The notes under the pieces are model-generated. The model did not search any database and was not told the origin of the DNA. It saw nothing but the letters and a program-made list of their open reading frames with translations. From Caenorhabditis remanei (Eukaryota; Nematoda; Chromadorea; Rhabditida; Rhabditidae), in assembly GCF_010183535.1 (NCBI RefSeq), contig NC_071331.1:6758001-6822000 (forward strand): 64,000 nucleotides of DNA, written 5' to 3'. The translations under genes were made by a program, and so were the position numbers. Shown here in pieces: positions 51,143-62,709 of the stretch (position 1 is its first letter; each line of letters opens with the position of its first letter).

Positions 51143-51812
51143 AAAAGAAAAAAAGATGTTTCAGAAAAGTTTTATTTCAATTACTGCTTAGCTGCTAGGC
51201 AAAAATTACTGTATGAGCTGAATCAGCTGTGAAAACTTTCCACATTAATGAGTTTTTGCCAATTCATGAGAATAAATCTGCTTCATGGAACAGTGATAAT
51301 GAGACACGAATTACTACCCAATTTTATTGGATATGTCCGATATACTCATTTACTCATTTATTCATTTGTTTTTATATAAATATGTGAAAACATAGAGAGA
51401 AATCTGTACACTAAACGGAGAATTTTGTGGTAGAGCAAAATGAATTTTCCGTTTTATCGACTTTCCGAAATATCACAAAATTGAACAAAAAAATTAGTGA
51501 TTGGACATGCCGCTAATCTAGCAGCCAATCTCGGTTCCATATGTAATCTAAATGATGATAAAGAGTTTTTGTGATAAAAATACTTTCGTGAAACAGAGGA
51601 AGTTTAAAAGAAATTTAGGATAGCGAATAAAGTAAAAGAGCCGGTTTTATGAAAAAATGAAAGAATCGCATAACTCTGATATTCGTTTTATAAAGATGAA
51701 GGTACTTATTTTTATGTATGAAAAAAATATAGAATGGGACATACCTTACATAGTCTCAGGGTTCTTTTGCTCTGGAACCCAGGATGTTAGTGCTGAGAGC
51801 ATATTCAGAATA
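51143..51812. other. Spacer between NHR copies 2 and 3
   Basis: Matches part of the spacer upstream of copy 1 (TGAAAACTTTCC..., ATGAGTTTTTGCC) but is rearranged and shortened. No gene. Confidence 0.45.
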
Positions 51813-52843
51813 TAAGACGGTTGAAATTTCAAAAGTTCAGAAAGTTGAAGAAAATTTTCAAAAATGCAAAATTTTTTGGACCTCTCTAATTAATACTGAG
51901 CAGATTTATTAAAGTATAAAAAATGGACAGAAGAACGGGGGCAGATTTTCCAAGTTTAAAATTCTGGACCAACATTGAGGGGCAGATTTTCCAAGTTTGA
52001 AATTCTGGACAAAATTTGAAGATCTGAAAAAAAGAAAAATTTCACGTGAAGTTTATTTTGGAGCAGATTTTTCAATTTGAAAAATCTGGACAGAAAAAAT
52101 AAATTTTGATATTTTTGCCGTGAGTTCCAACTCATCCGTTTTTCGTGGAAGTTGAAAACTGAAACTTTTGGATCGGGCGGTGTGTTGAGAAGCTGAAAAA
52201 ATGTAAATCTTCTGCTTCTGAAATATAAAATATCTCATTCAACACCGAGCTGCAAATATTATTAATTTTTGAACAGAACCGAAACAGTAGCAACAAAATC
52301 TTTCAAAATTTACAGAACACTTGATTAGACTTCAAGTGTTTTGAGAATTCAGCATTTTCTTCTTCTTTTTCGGTTCTGTTCAAAAATTAATAATATTTGC
52401 AGCTCGGTGTTGAATGAGATATTTTATATTTCAGAAGCAGAAGATTTACATTTTTTCAGCTTCTCAACACACCGCCCGATCCAAAAGTTTCAGTTTCCAA
52501 CTTCCACGAAAAACGGATGAGTTGGAACTCACGGCAAAAATATCAAAATTTATTTTTTCTGTCCAGATTTTTCAAATTGAAAAATCTGCTCCAAAATAAA
52601 CTTCACGTGAAATTTTTCTTTTTTTCAGATCTTCAAATTTTGTCCAGAATTTCAAACTTGGAAAATCTGCCCCTCAATGTTGGTCCAGAATTTTAAACTT
52701 GGAAAATCTGCCCCCGTTCTTCTGTCCATTTTTTATACTTTAATAAATCTGCTCAGTATTAATTAGAGAGGTCCAAAAAATTTTGCATTTTTGAAAATTT
52801 TCTTCAACTTTCTGAACTTTTGAAATTTCAACCGTCTTATATG
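51813..52843. repeat. Near-perfect 460-bp inverted repeat (about 95-bp spacer)
   Basis: The left arm (51813-52275) and right arm (about 52369-52843) are almost identical in inverted orientation; the same 61-codon open frame occurs in both. The outer ends read ATATAAGACGG and CCGTCTTATAT. The spacer contains CTTGATTAGACTTCAAG. Such a fold-back would give a long hairpin RNA if transcribed. It lies between NHR copies 2 and 3 and has no counterpart elsewhere in the window. Confidence 0.92.
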
Positions 52844-53085
52844 CTATTTTTAACATTTCATAAAACTTGTAAAGTATTTTTGTTTGAATTGCTGAGCCGT
52901 GATATTCGGAACTACCTTTTCATAATTAAATAAAAGTTCATTACGCACGAAAAAGAAAAACATTAGCAAGAATCAAAGAGAAAGAGTTACACGTAAAAAT
53001 CATCTGGAAAGTGTTGAAAAGAATGGAACGAATTATGCCACCGGAAAAGTGAAAGAGCACACAAAAAGAAATACAGTAAGCCTAT

Positions 53086-54862
53086 TCAAGACGCGTATTG
53101 ATTCTGAAAATTGTTATGATGATGTGGATAATTTTGAGGGTTTTGGTTGTAGAAATATGGTTGAGGTGGGGGAATGTCTTGAGAATATGGATAAGTTTGA
53201 TCTACATTTTGAGCGGGAAAATTGTAATATTGGGGTTGTTGATAGAGTTGAGGATAGTTGATATTTGGAGTATAACCAGCGTTAAGAGGTGGGTAACCGG
53301 GTGGAGGGGGGAAGTTATAAAATGTAGACGGATTCTGATTGGAACACGATGGTTGCTGATCGTAGACAGGTCTCGCAGCGACTGGTGGTACTGTAGGTAC
53401 TGTAGGAGGATGAGCAACTCCATTACTGCTCACACCATTCTGTATCGTAGAGGCGTCATAATTCAGGCCCATCAGATGATTCTCGGCGTGATTGTTCTGA
53501 AATAACGGGGAATTTCGAGATAAGATGAAATGATACAAGTACCATTGGTGCAGTGCTCGTGGGATGGTATTCATCTGGGGAGGAGAGGGAAATTGAGGAG
53601 GAGGGTGCCTGGAAACGAGCAAACATTTTTTTCCTGAAAGAAATTTTCTATTTTAAGAAGTCTTTTTCTTTTTTGGGGTTGTGATTATTACAATGCATTC
53701 GGGAATGTTGTGCAAATGACTCACCGTAACAGTAGCCAATGACAACAGAATATGCCCATAGCAAACATTCGGTGTGGGGCTTAACCTAACTTCCTTGACA
53801 ATTGAAAACAAGCAATCCGCTATTCGATTTCTCAGCTCCACTATCTTCTCAAAAAGTGAATCCGACACATCCTTCGCCAGGGGATTCAAACAAATCATTG
53901 CATTCACACAGACTATTTCTTCTTCTCTCATTCCATACTCCCTGTAAACCGCTACGAGTTCATTGAGCGCCCGTTCGACAAGTCCGTTTCCAAGATGGCT
54001 GAAACAAGAAATTAGTTGGAGGAATCTGATGGGAGAAAAGGCCTTACTAAGTGTCTTCATATAGTTTTGAGATATTTCTCGGTACATATGCAAAATTACA
54101 GAGGCATAACACGTTTTCGTCTTGGCAGGCTTCGGCGGTCCTGGCGCAGAAGTTGAAGACCATAAGGGGAGCAAAAGAAGATTTGATGAGTGCTATCTGA
54201 AAATGTTGAAAACTGTTTCAAAACTTTTTTATGTAAATAGTCGGAAAAATAGTTTGATTTTGTTCAAAAAGAATGATTACCTTATCATCCACTGTCAAGT
54301 GTCCCAACAACGGTGATAAGCTCTCCACCCAATCAATAGCTGCAATCAATCTCCTATACGCAATTGCACACAACTCATCATTTCCAGCCATTCGATATGC
54401 TTCATATCTCATTTCCGTTCGTTTTCCCTTCAAACTAATCGGTGTTTCCACAATATCCCTCAATTTATCAATCCCTTTGAGTGGATACAACTTCGATGCC
54501 TCCTGCTGAGTGTCTCCTTTCATAACTTTTGTCTCAATATTCAACAAAGTCATGAGTATAGTTCTCATCTCAACTGTCATCTTCTTCATCCATTCCTCAC
54601 GTGTTTTTGTGGTCCTGCCACGATCAGTTAGGTCACATGAGGCTACGGTAGTTGTGGGTTTACGCGGTTTTGGAGGAGCGTCTCGGTTCGGAATGATGAA
54701 CTTTTCTAATATAAGTTTTCAAGGTTTCAGAGAGTTATAAAAAAATAATGAGATTATTCCACCGTACTGTGTTAGAAAAAAGGAAGTAAAAATAGTCACA
54801 CGCAGGATTCATCCCTTCTAGAAGGCACTTGTTGAATCGACAACTCCTGCATTGGATTTTTT
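53086..54862 (-). pseudogene. Nuclear hormone receptor copy 3 (lacks 5' exons and two 3' exons)
   Basis: Present: 54800-54862 (second zinc finger; donor changed from GTGAGT to GTGACT), 54281 to about 54695 (ligand-binding domain start), 54048-54196 (exon 6, with the 13 nt that copies 1 and 2 lack, giving an open ACQDENVLCLCNFAY frame), 53725-53998, about 53543-53608 and 53086-53496 (tail, intact to QYAS). Missing: the start exon, exon 2 and the first zinc finger (deleted between about 56990 and 57010 relative to copy 1) and the two exons that end the ligand-binding domain (junction at about 53626-53634). It cannot make a receptor. Confidence 0.88.
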
Positions 54863-55051
54863 CTGAAAAATGGATATATTTAGAAACAATATTAAGCTGT
54901 ATACCTAACATAGGCTACCAATTTTTCAACATTCTGGAATCATTTTTCTGTTTCCAGAACTTTTTGAATTATAACTGTCTGAATCAAACTAATCGGGGCC
55001 CATTTTTGTCCATCTTTGAAAATTTATTTTTACTAACTGTTAATTGAAATA

Positions 55052-56299
55052 TTAGGGTGTTTCAAAAGTCTTTGCACTTTTTCTATCAATTTTCATCAAA
55101 TTTTTCTTAATGAGAAACGAGTTCTAATAAGTTATATATTGTCCATGAGTACTGGTTACATCTTGCCAACATTGTGGTAGTTGGGCAATTCCGGCCGCGT
55201 AGAACTATGGCGGCTGTGAGCTGGAGAAGTGATCAAGGTATGATTTCACTTGCATTCGACCATCGAATTTTTGTCCAGCTAACGAGTTTTACAATGATCT
55301 AAAAAGATGATAATCAGCTGGAGGGAGGTATGGAAAATACGCCAAATGGGGAAGAACTTCAAGTCCCTGACCCTGTAAGTAGGTGCAAGCCTTGGTAGCA
55401 GTGTGTTGGCGTCCATTGTCATGCAACAAAGCCAAATGATTGATTTCCGGGTGAGAGGAGCGATGAAATCGGATCATTTTTTGGATTTGTTGACAGTAAA
55501 TGTCGGCTGTTATTGTACCATGTTCCGGAAGAATTTCGTGGTGAATGACACCGTTGCTGTGGCACCAAACCGATAGCATAACTTTTTTCTCATGCAGCTC
55601 TCCTTTCTACCCCGTCAGAGATTCTTCATTAGCCAGAACCCACAGCTTTTTACTGTATGGTATACATAGAGACCCCATTTCTCATTTTCCGTAATAATAT
55701 CAAAAATCCAATTGAAACTACGCTTGCCACTGAGGGAAGACAGCGACAGGTCACATCTGAGCTTTAACTGAGCATCTGTCAGTTCATGAGAAATAACTTG
55801 TCCGTATTTTGCTGTTCTTCCAGAATCTTTCAGATGTCTGAATATTGTTGCGAATGAAGTACCAGTATGTGAAGATACTTCACGTACACTTGATCTAGGC
55901 TCATCCTCCAAGACATCAGTGATATCATCGTCTTTATCTAAACGAGGGTGCCCAGAACGAGAGTTATCTTTAAGATTGTAGTCTCCTTCTTTGAAGTTTT
56001 TGGACCAAGTCGCTACTGTCCAATAAGATAGGATATCCTCAGCAAGAGTTTCGCTTATATTTCGATAAGTTTCCATTGTACTCAATCCTAGGGAATAACC
56101 TAGTAGAAAACACCCATTTAGAGCTTTGCGATCTTTGGCGCGTACTTCTGCCGTGGTACGCTGTTCTGGGGACTTGCAAAACATAAATGTTTCTTGGGGG
56201 TAACAGTAATAGTTAATAATAAAAAAAGGACAAAAAAATGTCATGGGGTCAAAGGGCAGTACATTGAAAAAAAGTGCAAAGACTTATGAAACACCCTAA
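55052..56299 (-). mobile_element. mariner-family transposon, 1248 bp, TA target duplication
   Basis: TTAGGGTGTTTCAAAAGTC and its inverted match at the right end (GACTTATGAAACACCCTAA) are the terminal repeats. TA flanks both sides (55050-55051, 56300-56301). The orthologous position in copy 1 (near 42238) reads GAAATAATTTGAAGG without the insert, a clean empty site. The length fits mariner (about 1.3 kb). It lies in the equivalent of the first long intron, upstream of copy 3's remaining 5' exon. Confidence 0.95.
55289..56244 (-). pseudogene. Inactive mariner transposase
   Basis: Two open segments on the minus strand, 55615-56244 and 55289-55579, are separated by stop codons and a frame change at about 55580-55614. 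The first has a mariner N-terminal helix-turn-helix region and the RSGHPR linker motif; the second has the HDN(x)RxH-type motif (LLHDNGRQHTA) and the DYHLFRSL block near the C-terminus. The catalytic aspartate of the (V/I)TGDEKW motif is Asn here (TENEKW), and the last one, normally SPDL, is Tyr (FPYL). With two of three metal-binding residues changed and a broken frame it cannot be active. Confidence 0.92.
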
Positions 56300-56301
56300 T
56301 A

Positions 56302-58042
56302 ATTTGAAGGTTCTTAATCACACCAGTTCTAAAATCGCTGGTTCTAAAATGGCTGTTTTCCAGCCCACTTTGTCCAGATGTCCTATTTCAGCTAGTTTTT
56401 ATTTTCGTGCTTTAAACTCATCAAACGTTAAAAAGATACAATATTGACATTATTGAGCTGTGTTACACCGAGCTGACCATTTTTTTTTTGAAAAATTAAT
56501 TTTTGCCACTATTTGTCGTAGCGTTTTTTCCCGCTTCTAGTGCTTCTTGAATTAGAACCGGTCGGATCGAAATTAATAACGAACAGATGTGTCAACTGTG
56601 ATTTCAATTCTTCAATTCTTGCTTTTTGTATTTGACGGTTCTAAAACGGGTGGCTTTAATTCAAACAGTTATGAAACTGTTCGTAGTTTTTCAGTCCAAT
56701 TTGTACAAAATTTCTGTTTCAACTAGTTTTTATTTTAGTGCTTAAAACTGTATGAACATTAGTTTAGGTCCCCTCTCGCAAAACCTTTTCTACGAGCTTT
56801 GAACACGAAGAAATTTCAGAGACACAAGATGCAGAAACGCAAAAATAATATGTGGAATGTGTGTTCCAAGGCAATTTTAATAGAACGCAATTACTAAAAA
56901 TCATTTTTGCATTACACAGTTGAAATTCAAGCCAAAAAACTTCTGTTTCAAACAACTCCTTTCATTCCTGACTTGTTCGATTCATCGATTCATTTATCAA
57001 GAAAACTTTATGATTTGGCACCCGGTGGATCTGGAAATTTTTTTAAATAAGATACTAACAAAAGCAGTGTGAAAAAAATTGAAAGTGTTGAAAATGGTTT
57101 GTGAATACAGTGGAACAATTATTGATCAAATGCTAAAATACGGTTTTGGAATTGAGATTTTATGACGGGAACAGTTAAGATTAAAGTAGTATTTTTATCG
57201 GAGTTATTTTTAAATTAACGAATGTTTATCCACTAATAAAACAATTAACTTTGTCCATAAATAGGCTTTATGGAACAGCAAAATTAAAACGGTTGATTTA
57301 GATTTGACTGGTGCATAATTATGTTCTTAAACTTATCATAAATTTGAAATGGTGAATTTTCTAACAAAACTGAAATTCTGGCATGCTCCATAAGAAGCTA
57401 CCCGTTATCCAAAAATTACTGTATAAGTTGATTCACTTGTAAAACACTTCTCATATCAACTCATGAAAGTAAATGTTTCATAGAACAGTGATTATAAAAA
57501 TACTCCGAACAAACTAATTGCAATTTAAAATTAAATTTGTTTATTTCGTACCGTTTTTTCTTCGATTCACTCAGCATGTTCTGTTCATCTAACTCATTCG
57601 TGTTCATTAATTTATTATAATTATGAATAGGGTAATTTTATTCGAAAAACTCTAACTCTGACTACCTCCAGATGAAGCTAGCAAAAACTTTCTATACCAG
57701 AGAGCTCAACAAAATAATTGAGTTCCCGGCTGCGCCGCTTCTTTTATTTAAATTATCAGGAAAGTTAATGGAAACAAAGTTTTACAAAAAAAAAAATCGG
57801 GAGAAGTCTGATTTGGATCACAGTGATTTTTTTCGTTAGTTTCAATTATTAAATGGTTAAATGAAACCGAAAAATGTTTTTTGACTTAAACCTAAAAACG
57901 TTAAAATTTCAAGCATGAAAAAAGACACAAATTCGGAGTACTATTATAGTTGAGCAAAATGCATTTTTTGTTTCATTGATTTTCCGAAATATCACAAAAT
58001 TTTCGAAAAAATTAGTGATCGTAGAAAATTTAACTGATGTAG
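56302..58042. other. 5' flank of NHR copy 3 with remnants of the DNA-binding-domain intron
   Basis: Follows the copy 1 intron closely up to about 56985 and then jumps to sequence that in copy 1 lies upstream of the start codon (TTTATGATTTGGCACC), which defines the deletion of the first three exons. Contains two CTGTTTCA words (56714, 56943). No gene. Confidence 0.65.
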
Positions 58043-58593
58043 CAGAGCTGTGCGGAAGTAAAATTTTCAAAAAAGGAAGAAGGAAGAAGGAAGAAGGAAT
58101 AACATTTTCAAAAAGGAAGAAGGAAGAAGGAAGAAGGAACGAAAATTTTCAAAAAGGAAGAAGGAAGAAGGAAGAAGGAAGTGAAAAAAGCCCGGAAGAA
58201 GGAAGAAGGAAGGAAGAAGGAAGGAAGAAGGAAGTTGGGCTCCAAACCGGGAAATCGGAAGTTAATTTTGAAAATGACAAATTTGAGGAAACTTTTTTCT
58301 AGTCATCTCTGAAAACGAATTTTGATGTTGTTTCATACAAAATTCCGTCAAAAACCCCCAAAATTCCGCCAAAATTCCGTCGAAAATTACAAAATTTTTG
58401 TGAACTTTTAACACGGAAGTCGAACAATTTCAACGGAAGAAGGAAGAAGGAAGAAGGAATAAAATTTCAAAAAAGGAAGAAGGAAGAAGGAAGAAGGAAT
58501 AAAATTTCAAAAAAGGAAGAAGGAAGAAGGAAGTGAAAAAATGCCCGGAAGAAGGAAGAAGGAAGAAGGAAGAAGGAATTCCGCACAGCTCTG
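58043..58593. mobile_element. 551-bp hAT-like MITE, GGAAGAA family
   Basis: CAGAGCTGTGCGGAA / TTCCGCACAGCTCTG terminal repeats with a perfect 8-bp duplication TGATGTAG (58035-58042, 58594-58601). Both ends are followed inward by arrays of GGAAGAAGGAAGAA separated by AAAATTTTCAAAAA, and the centre is unique AT-rich sequence. The open frames rich in KEEGRRK or FFLLPSS are by-products. Confidence 0.95.
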
Positions 58594-61500
58594 TGATGTA
58601 GTCAAAAATAATGTAAAAATTATGGGCAGGCCAATCCGAGCATGTCTGCTTGAAAATAATTAGATAAAAGTTCATTACGCAAAAAAAAAACATTAGAAAG
58701 AATCAAAAAGAGAAAGAGTTACACGTAAAAATCATCTGGAAAGTTGAAAAGAATGGAACGAATTATGCCACCGGAAAAGTGAAAGAGCACACATAAAGAA
58801 ATACAGTAAGCCTATTCATGACGCGTATTGATTCTGAAAATTGTTATGATGATGTGGATAATTTTGAGGGTTTTGGTTGTAGAAATATGGTTGAGGTGGG
58901 GGAATGTCTTGAGAATATGGGTAAGTTTGATCTACATTTTGAGCGGGAAAATTGTAATATTGGGGTTGTTGATAGAGTTGAGGATAGTTGATATTTGGAG
59001 TATAACCAGCGTTAAGAGGTGGGTAACCGGGTGGAGGGGGGAAGTTATAAAATGTAGACGGATTCTGATTGGAACACGATGGCTGTTGATCGTAGACTGG
59101 TCTCGCAGCGACTGGTGGTACTGTAGGTACTGTAGGAGGATGAGCAACTCCATTACTGCTCACACCATTCTGTATCGTAGAGGCGTCATAATTCAGGCCC
59201 ATCAGATGATTCTCGGCGTGATTGTTCTGAAATAACGGGGAAATTCGAGATAAGATGAAATGATACAAGTACCATTGGTGCAGTGCTGGTGGGATGGTAT
59301 TCATCTGGGGAGGAGAGGGAAATTGAGGAGGAGGGTGCCTGGAAACGAACAAACAGATGGAGGGGTTAACATGGGGAAGAGAGGGGAGAGGGGACGGAGT
59401 TGGATAAGGTGTCATGCATAAAAGTTTCAGAAAAACGATTTGCTCGTAAGTTTTTGAGTTCCTAGAGCTGATAGTGAGATTGAAGAACAATTACTAAAAA
59501 AGTAAAATAAAATATTGTTACAGGTTTAAACAAGTACAGAAACAGTAAACCGGCTAATCTACATTGTCAAAAAAAGTTAAGAAACAACTAACTGTTGGCA
59601 CCATAACTTTTCCACGTTTAACAAAACTGTGAAAGAGAATGCATAACATTAATTGAGAGCAAGTAAATAGGTATCGTTGCTTTCAAGCGGGTACTCTTAT
59701 TTTTCAATCGCAAAAAAGAGTTTATGCAGCTCCACGGTGTTATTTAACGTTTCAAGTGATGAATGTAAGTCTATAATCTGTTACAGTTTATTGGATCCAA
59801 ATGTCTTCTAGGTCCGCTAAACACTTTCAATTACTCTAAAAATTATTTCAACGTTCTGCAAAACTTATTGGTAAGCTTAAAAATATTTCGGTTAAGAAAT
59901 GTTCAAAAACGAATATGTTCTGTTGGTATTGTATGTTTCAAATTGTCTATAAGTTCATGATCTACACATCTGTCTTAATATTTTGATATTGAGCCAGCGG
60001 AAATACTTTGCTAATGATAATGTAAACCAGTTTCATCAACTTTACAAATCCGTTTGAAGTTTTGATTGGTAGTAGTTATTGTCTTTTTGGAGTCTGGACA
60101 TGGCTTCTACTTTTCTAACTAACACATGCAGCAAAACAAAAATGAACAAATATGTGCCCAAAAGTAAACTCACTCTCAAATCATCCAACATTTCCGTAAT
60201 ATAGAAATTGTTCGGTGGTTGTAAAAGTCGGAAGTTTTGTCGAGCAGGTTCTTCACTCTCCTCGTCTATAGTTGCTTGCCGTTTCTGCAATTTCAGATCA
60301 TCACTTGGAAAAGTTACAAGCGATTGATTATCGACATCTGGATGTGCCAAACTGAAAATTTAGGAATCCCGAGAGGGACGTTTCCGATTTTTTTTTGGAA
60401 ATTTAGGAACGTAAAAAAGTTCTGAAAAGTGTCGGAAATTTCGAAAGTTCCGGAATTTCAGATTTCCGTTTCGCACGTTCTTGACCGACATACCCCATCA
60501 AAATTAGAAACCAACAAAGCACTCACCAACAAAGCCCTCGGGGGTGGCACCCGATCAGTCTGTGTACTGATTTCCTTCTTCTCAGTCAACGCCTTTTCCA
60601 GACTCAACGCTGCCAACTCATCGACTTCCTTGAAGAATGGTTCAACAGTGAAGCATCCGAACAGATCAGTCAACAGAGGAATTTCACCTTGATTCAAAAA
60701 AGTTTGAGCGAATTGGAGATTCTCGCTCATCGCATTGGCTAGTTCCTAAAAAAAACTTTCTGTTTGAAGACGTCGTTTTGGTTTTCAGGTTTGTTATCTA
60801 ACAGTTGTATGTTTTGGATCACTGTCCTAGTAACTCCCTGTAAACCGCTACAAGTTCATTGAGCGCCCGTTCGACAAGCCCGTTTCCAAGATGACTGAAA
60901 TGAAGAATGAGTTGGGGGAGAATGATAGGAGACAGGGTCTTACTAAGTGTCTTCATATAGTTTAGAGATATTTCTCGGTACATATGCAAAATTACAGAGG
61001 CATAACACGTTTTCGTCTTGGCAGGCTTCAGCGGTCCTGGCGCAGAAGTTGAAGACCATAAGGGGAGCAAAGGAGGATTTGATGAGTGCTATCTGAAAAT
61101 TTGATGTAGTTTGTAGTTCAACTCTTTTTTACCTTATCATCCACCGTTAAGTGTCCCAACAATGGCGATAAGCTCTCCACCCAATCAATAGCCGCAATCA
61201 ATCTCCTATACGCAATCGCACACAACTCATCCTTTCCAGCCATTCGATATGCTTCATATCTCATTTCCGTTCGTTTCCCCTTCAAACTAATCGGTGTCTC
61301 CACAATATCCCTCAATTTATCAATTCCTTTGAGTGGATACAACTTCGATGCCTCCTGCTGAGTGTCTCCTTTCATTACTTTTGTCTCAATATTCAACAAA
61401 GTCATGAGTATAGTTCTCATCTCAACTGTCATCTTCTTCATCCATTCCTCACGTGTTTTTGTGGTCCTGCCACGATCAGTTAGGTCACATGAGGCTACGG

Positions 61501-62709
61501 TAGTTGCCGGTTTACGCGGTTTTGAAGGAGCGTCTCGGTTCGGGCGGACAACTGAAATGATGGGATTCTCGAATAACATTTTTCAAGGTTTCAGAGAGTT
61601 ATTAAAAAAATAATGAGATTATTCTATCGTTTTATGTGAGAAAAAAGAAGCAAAAATACTCACAAGCAGGATTCATCCCTTCTCGAAGGCACTTGTTGAA
61701 TCGACAACTCCTGCATTGGATTTTTTCTGAAAATATTATTTATATAGTTGAAACAGTATTAAGTTGCACCAACATCCAGTTTGACATTTTTCAACATACT
61801 ATTATAGAATCCTGTTATTCGTTTTTCTGTTTCCAGAACTTTTAAAAATTTGACTGTCTGAATCAGAACTAATAATCTTCAGTTACGTTCTTTAAAACTC
61901 TTTTCACTTAAATTTTTATTTATTAATTGTGAATTGAAATCTTTTGTATAACGGTTCTAATTTGAAGGTTTTTAGTCATACCGGTTCTAAAACGGGTGGT
62001 TCTGAAACGGCGATTTTCAAGCTTTTTACTACTTTCCTGTTTTAGATAGTTCTTATTCATGTTTCCGAAATTCATCAAACGTGGAACCAGGTGCCTACAC
62101 AAAACTGCACAACAACAACATTGACAATATACATTGAGCTGTCTGACACCGAACTAACCACTTTTTCGAAAAATGAGTCTCTGGCGTTTATTCCCGTTTC
62201 AAGTGCTTTTTGAATTAGAACCGCTCGGATCGAAATTAATAGAGTAAACATATTGATAGATTAGAATAAACTGTAATTTGAAGTCGTCAGTTTTTGCTTA
62301 TTGTATTTGACGGTTCTAAAACGGGTGACTCTAATTCAAACGGTTAGGAAGCAGATATAAGTTTTCCAGCCCACTTTGTACAAAATTTCTGTTTTAGTTA
62401 GTTTTTATTCACGTTATCGAAAATTATCACACTTTTTTTTCAGGACTCCTTTGGATTCACAAACATTAAATGCATTCAACAGGGAACAAATTCCAGATCC
62501 TCCAAAATAATGCTTAGAAGATAATGTGTTTTAAGAGAATGTCATTAGAGCGCAATTACTAAAAACCATTTCTGCAATACATGATTGAAATTCAAGCCAA
62601 AAAAAAACACTTCTGTTTCAAATAACTCATTTTCTCACTGCACTTTTCAATTTATCAATTCTTTTATCAAGTTTAATACCAGCTTAATGTCAAAATAATA
62701 AACCCAACT

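Noticed and set aside
52053..52599. Two identical 61-codon frames in opposite directions
   Set aside because: They are the two arms of one inverted repeat; nothing else supports coding.
57976..58302. Lys/Glu/Arg-rich open frame (GRRKKEEG)
   Set aside because: Translation of the GGAAGAA array of the hAT-like MITE at 58043.
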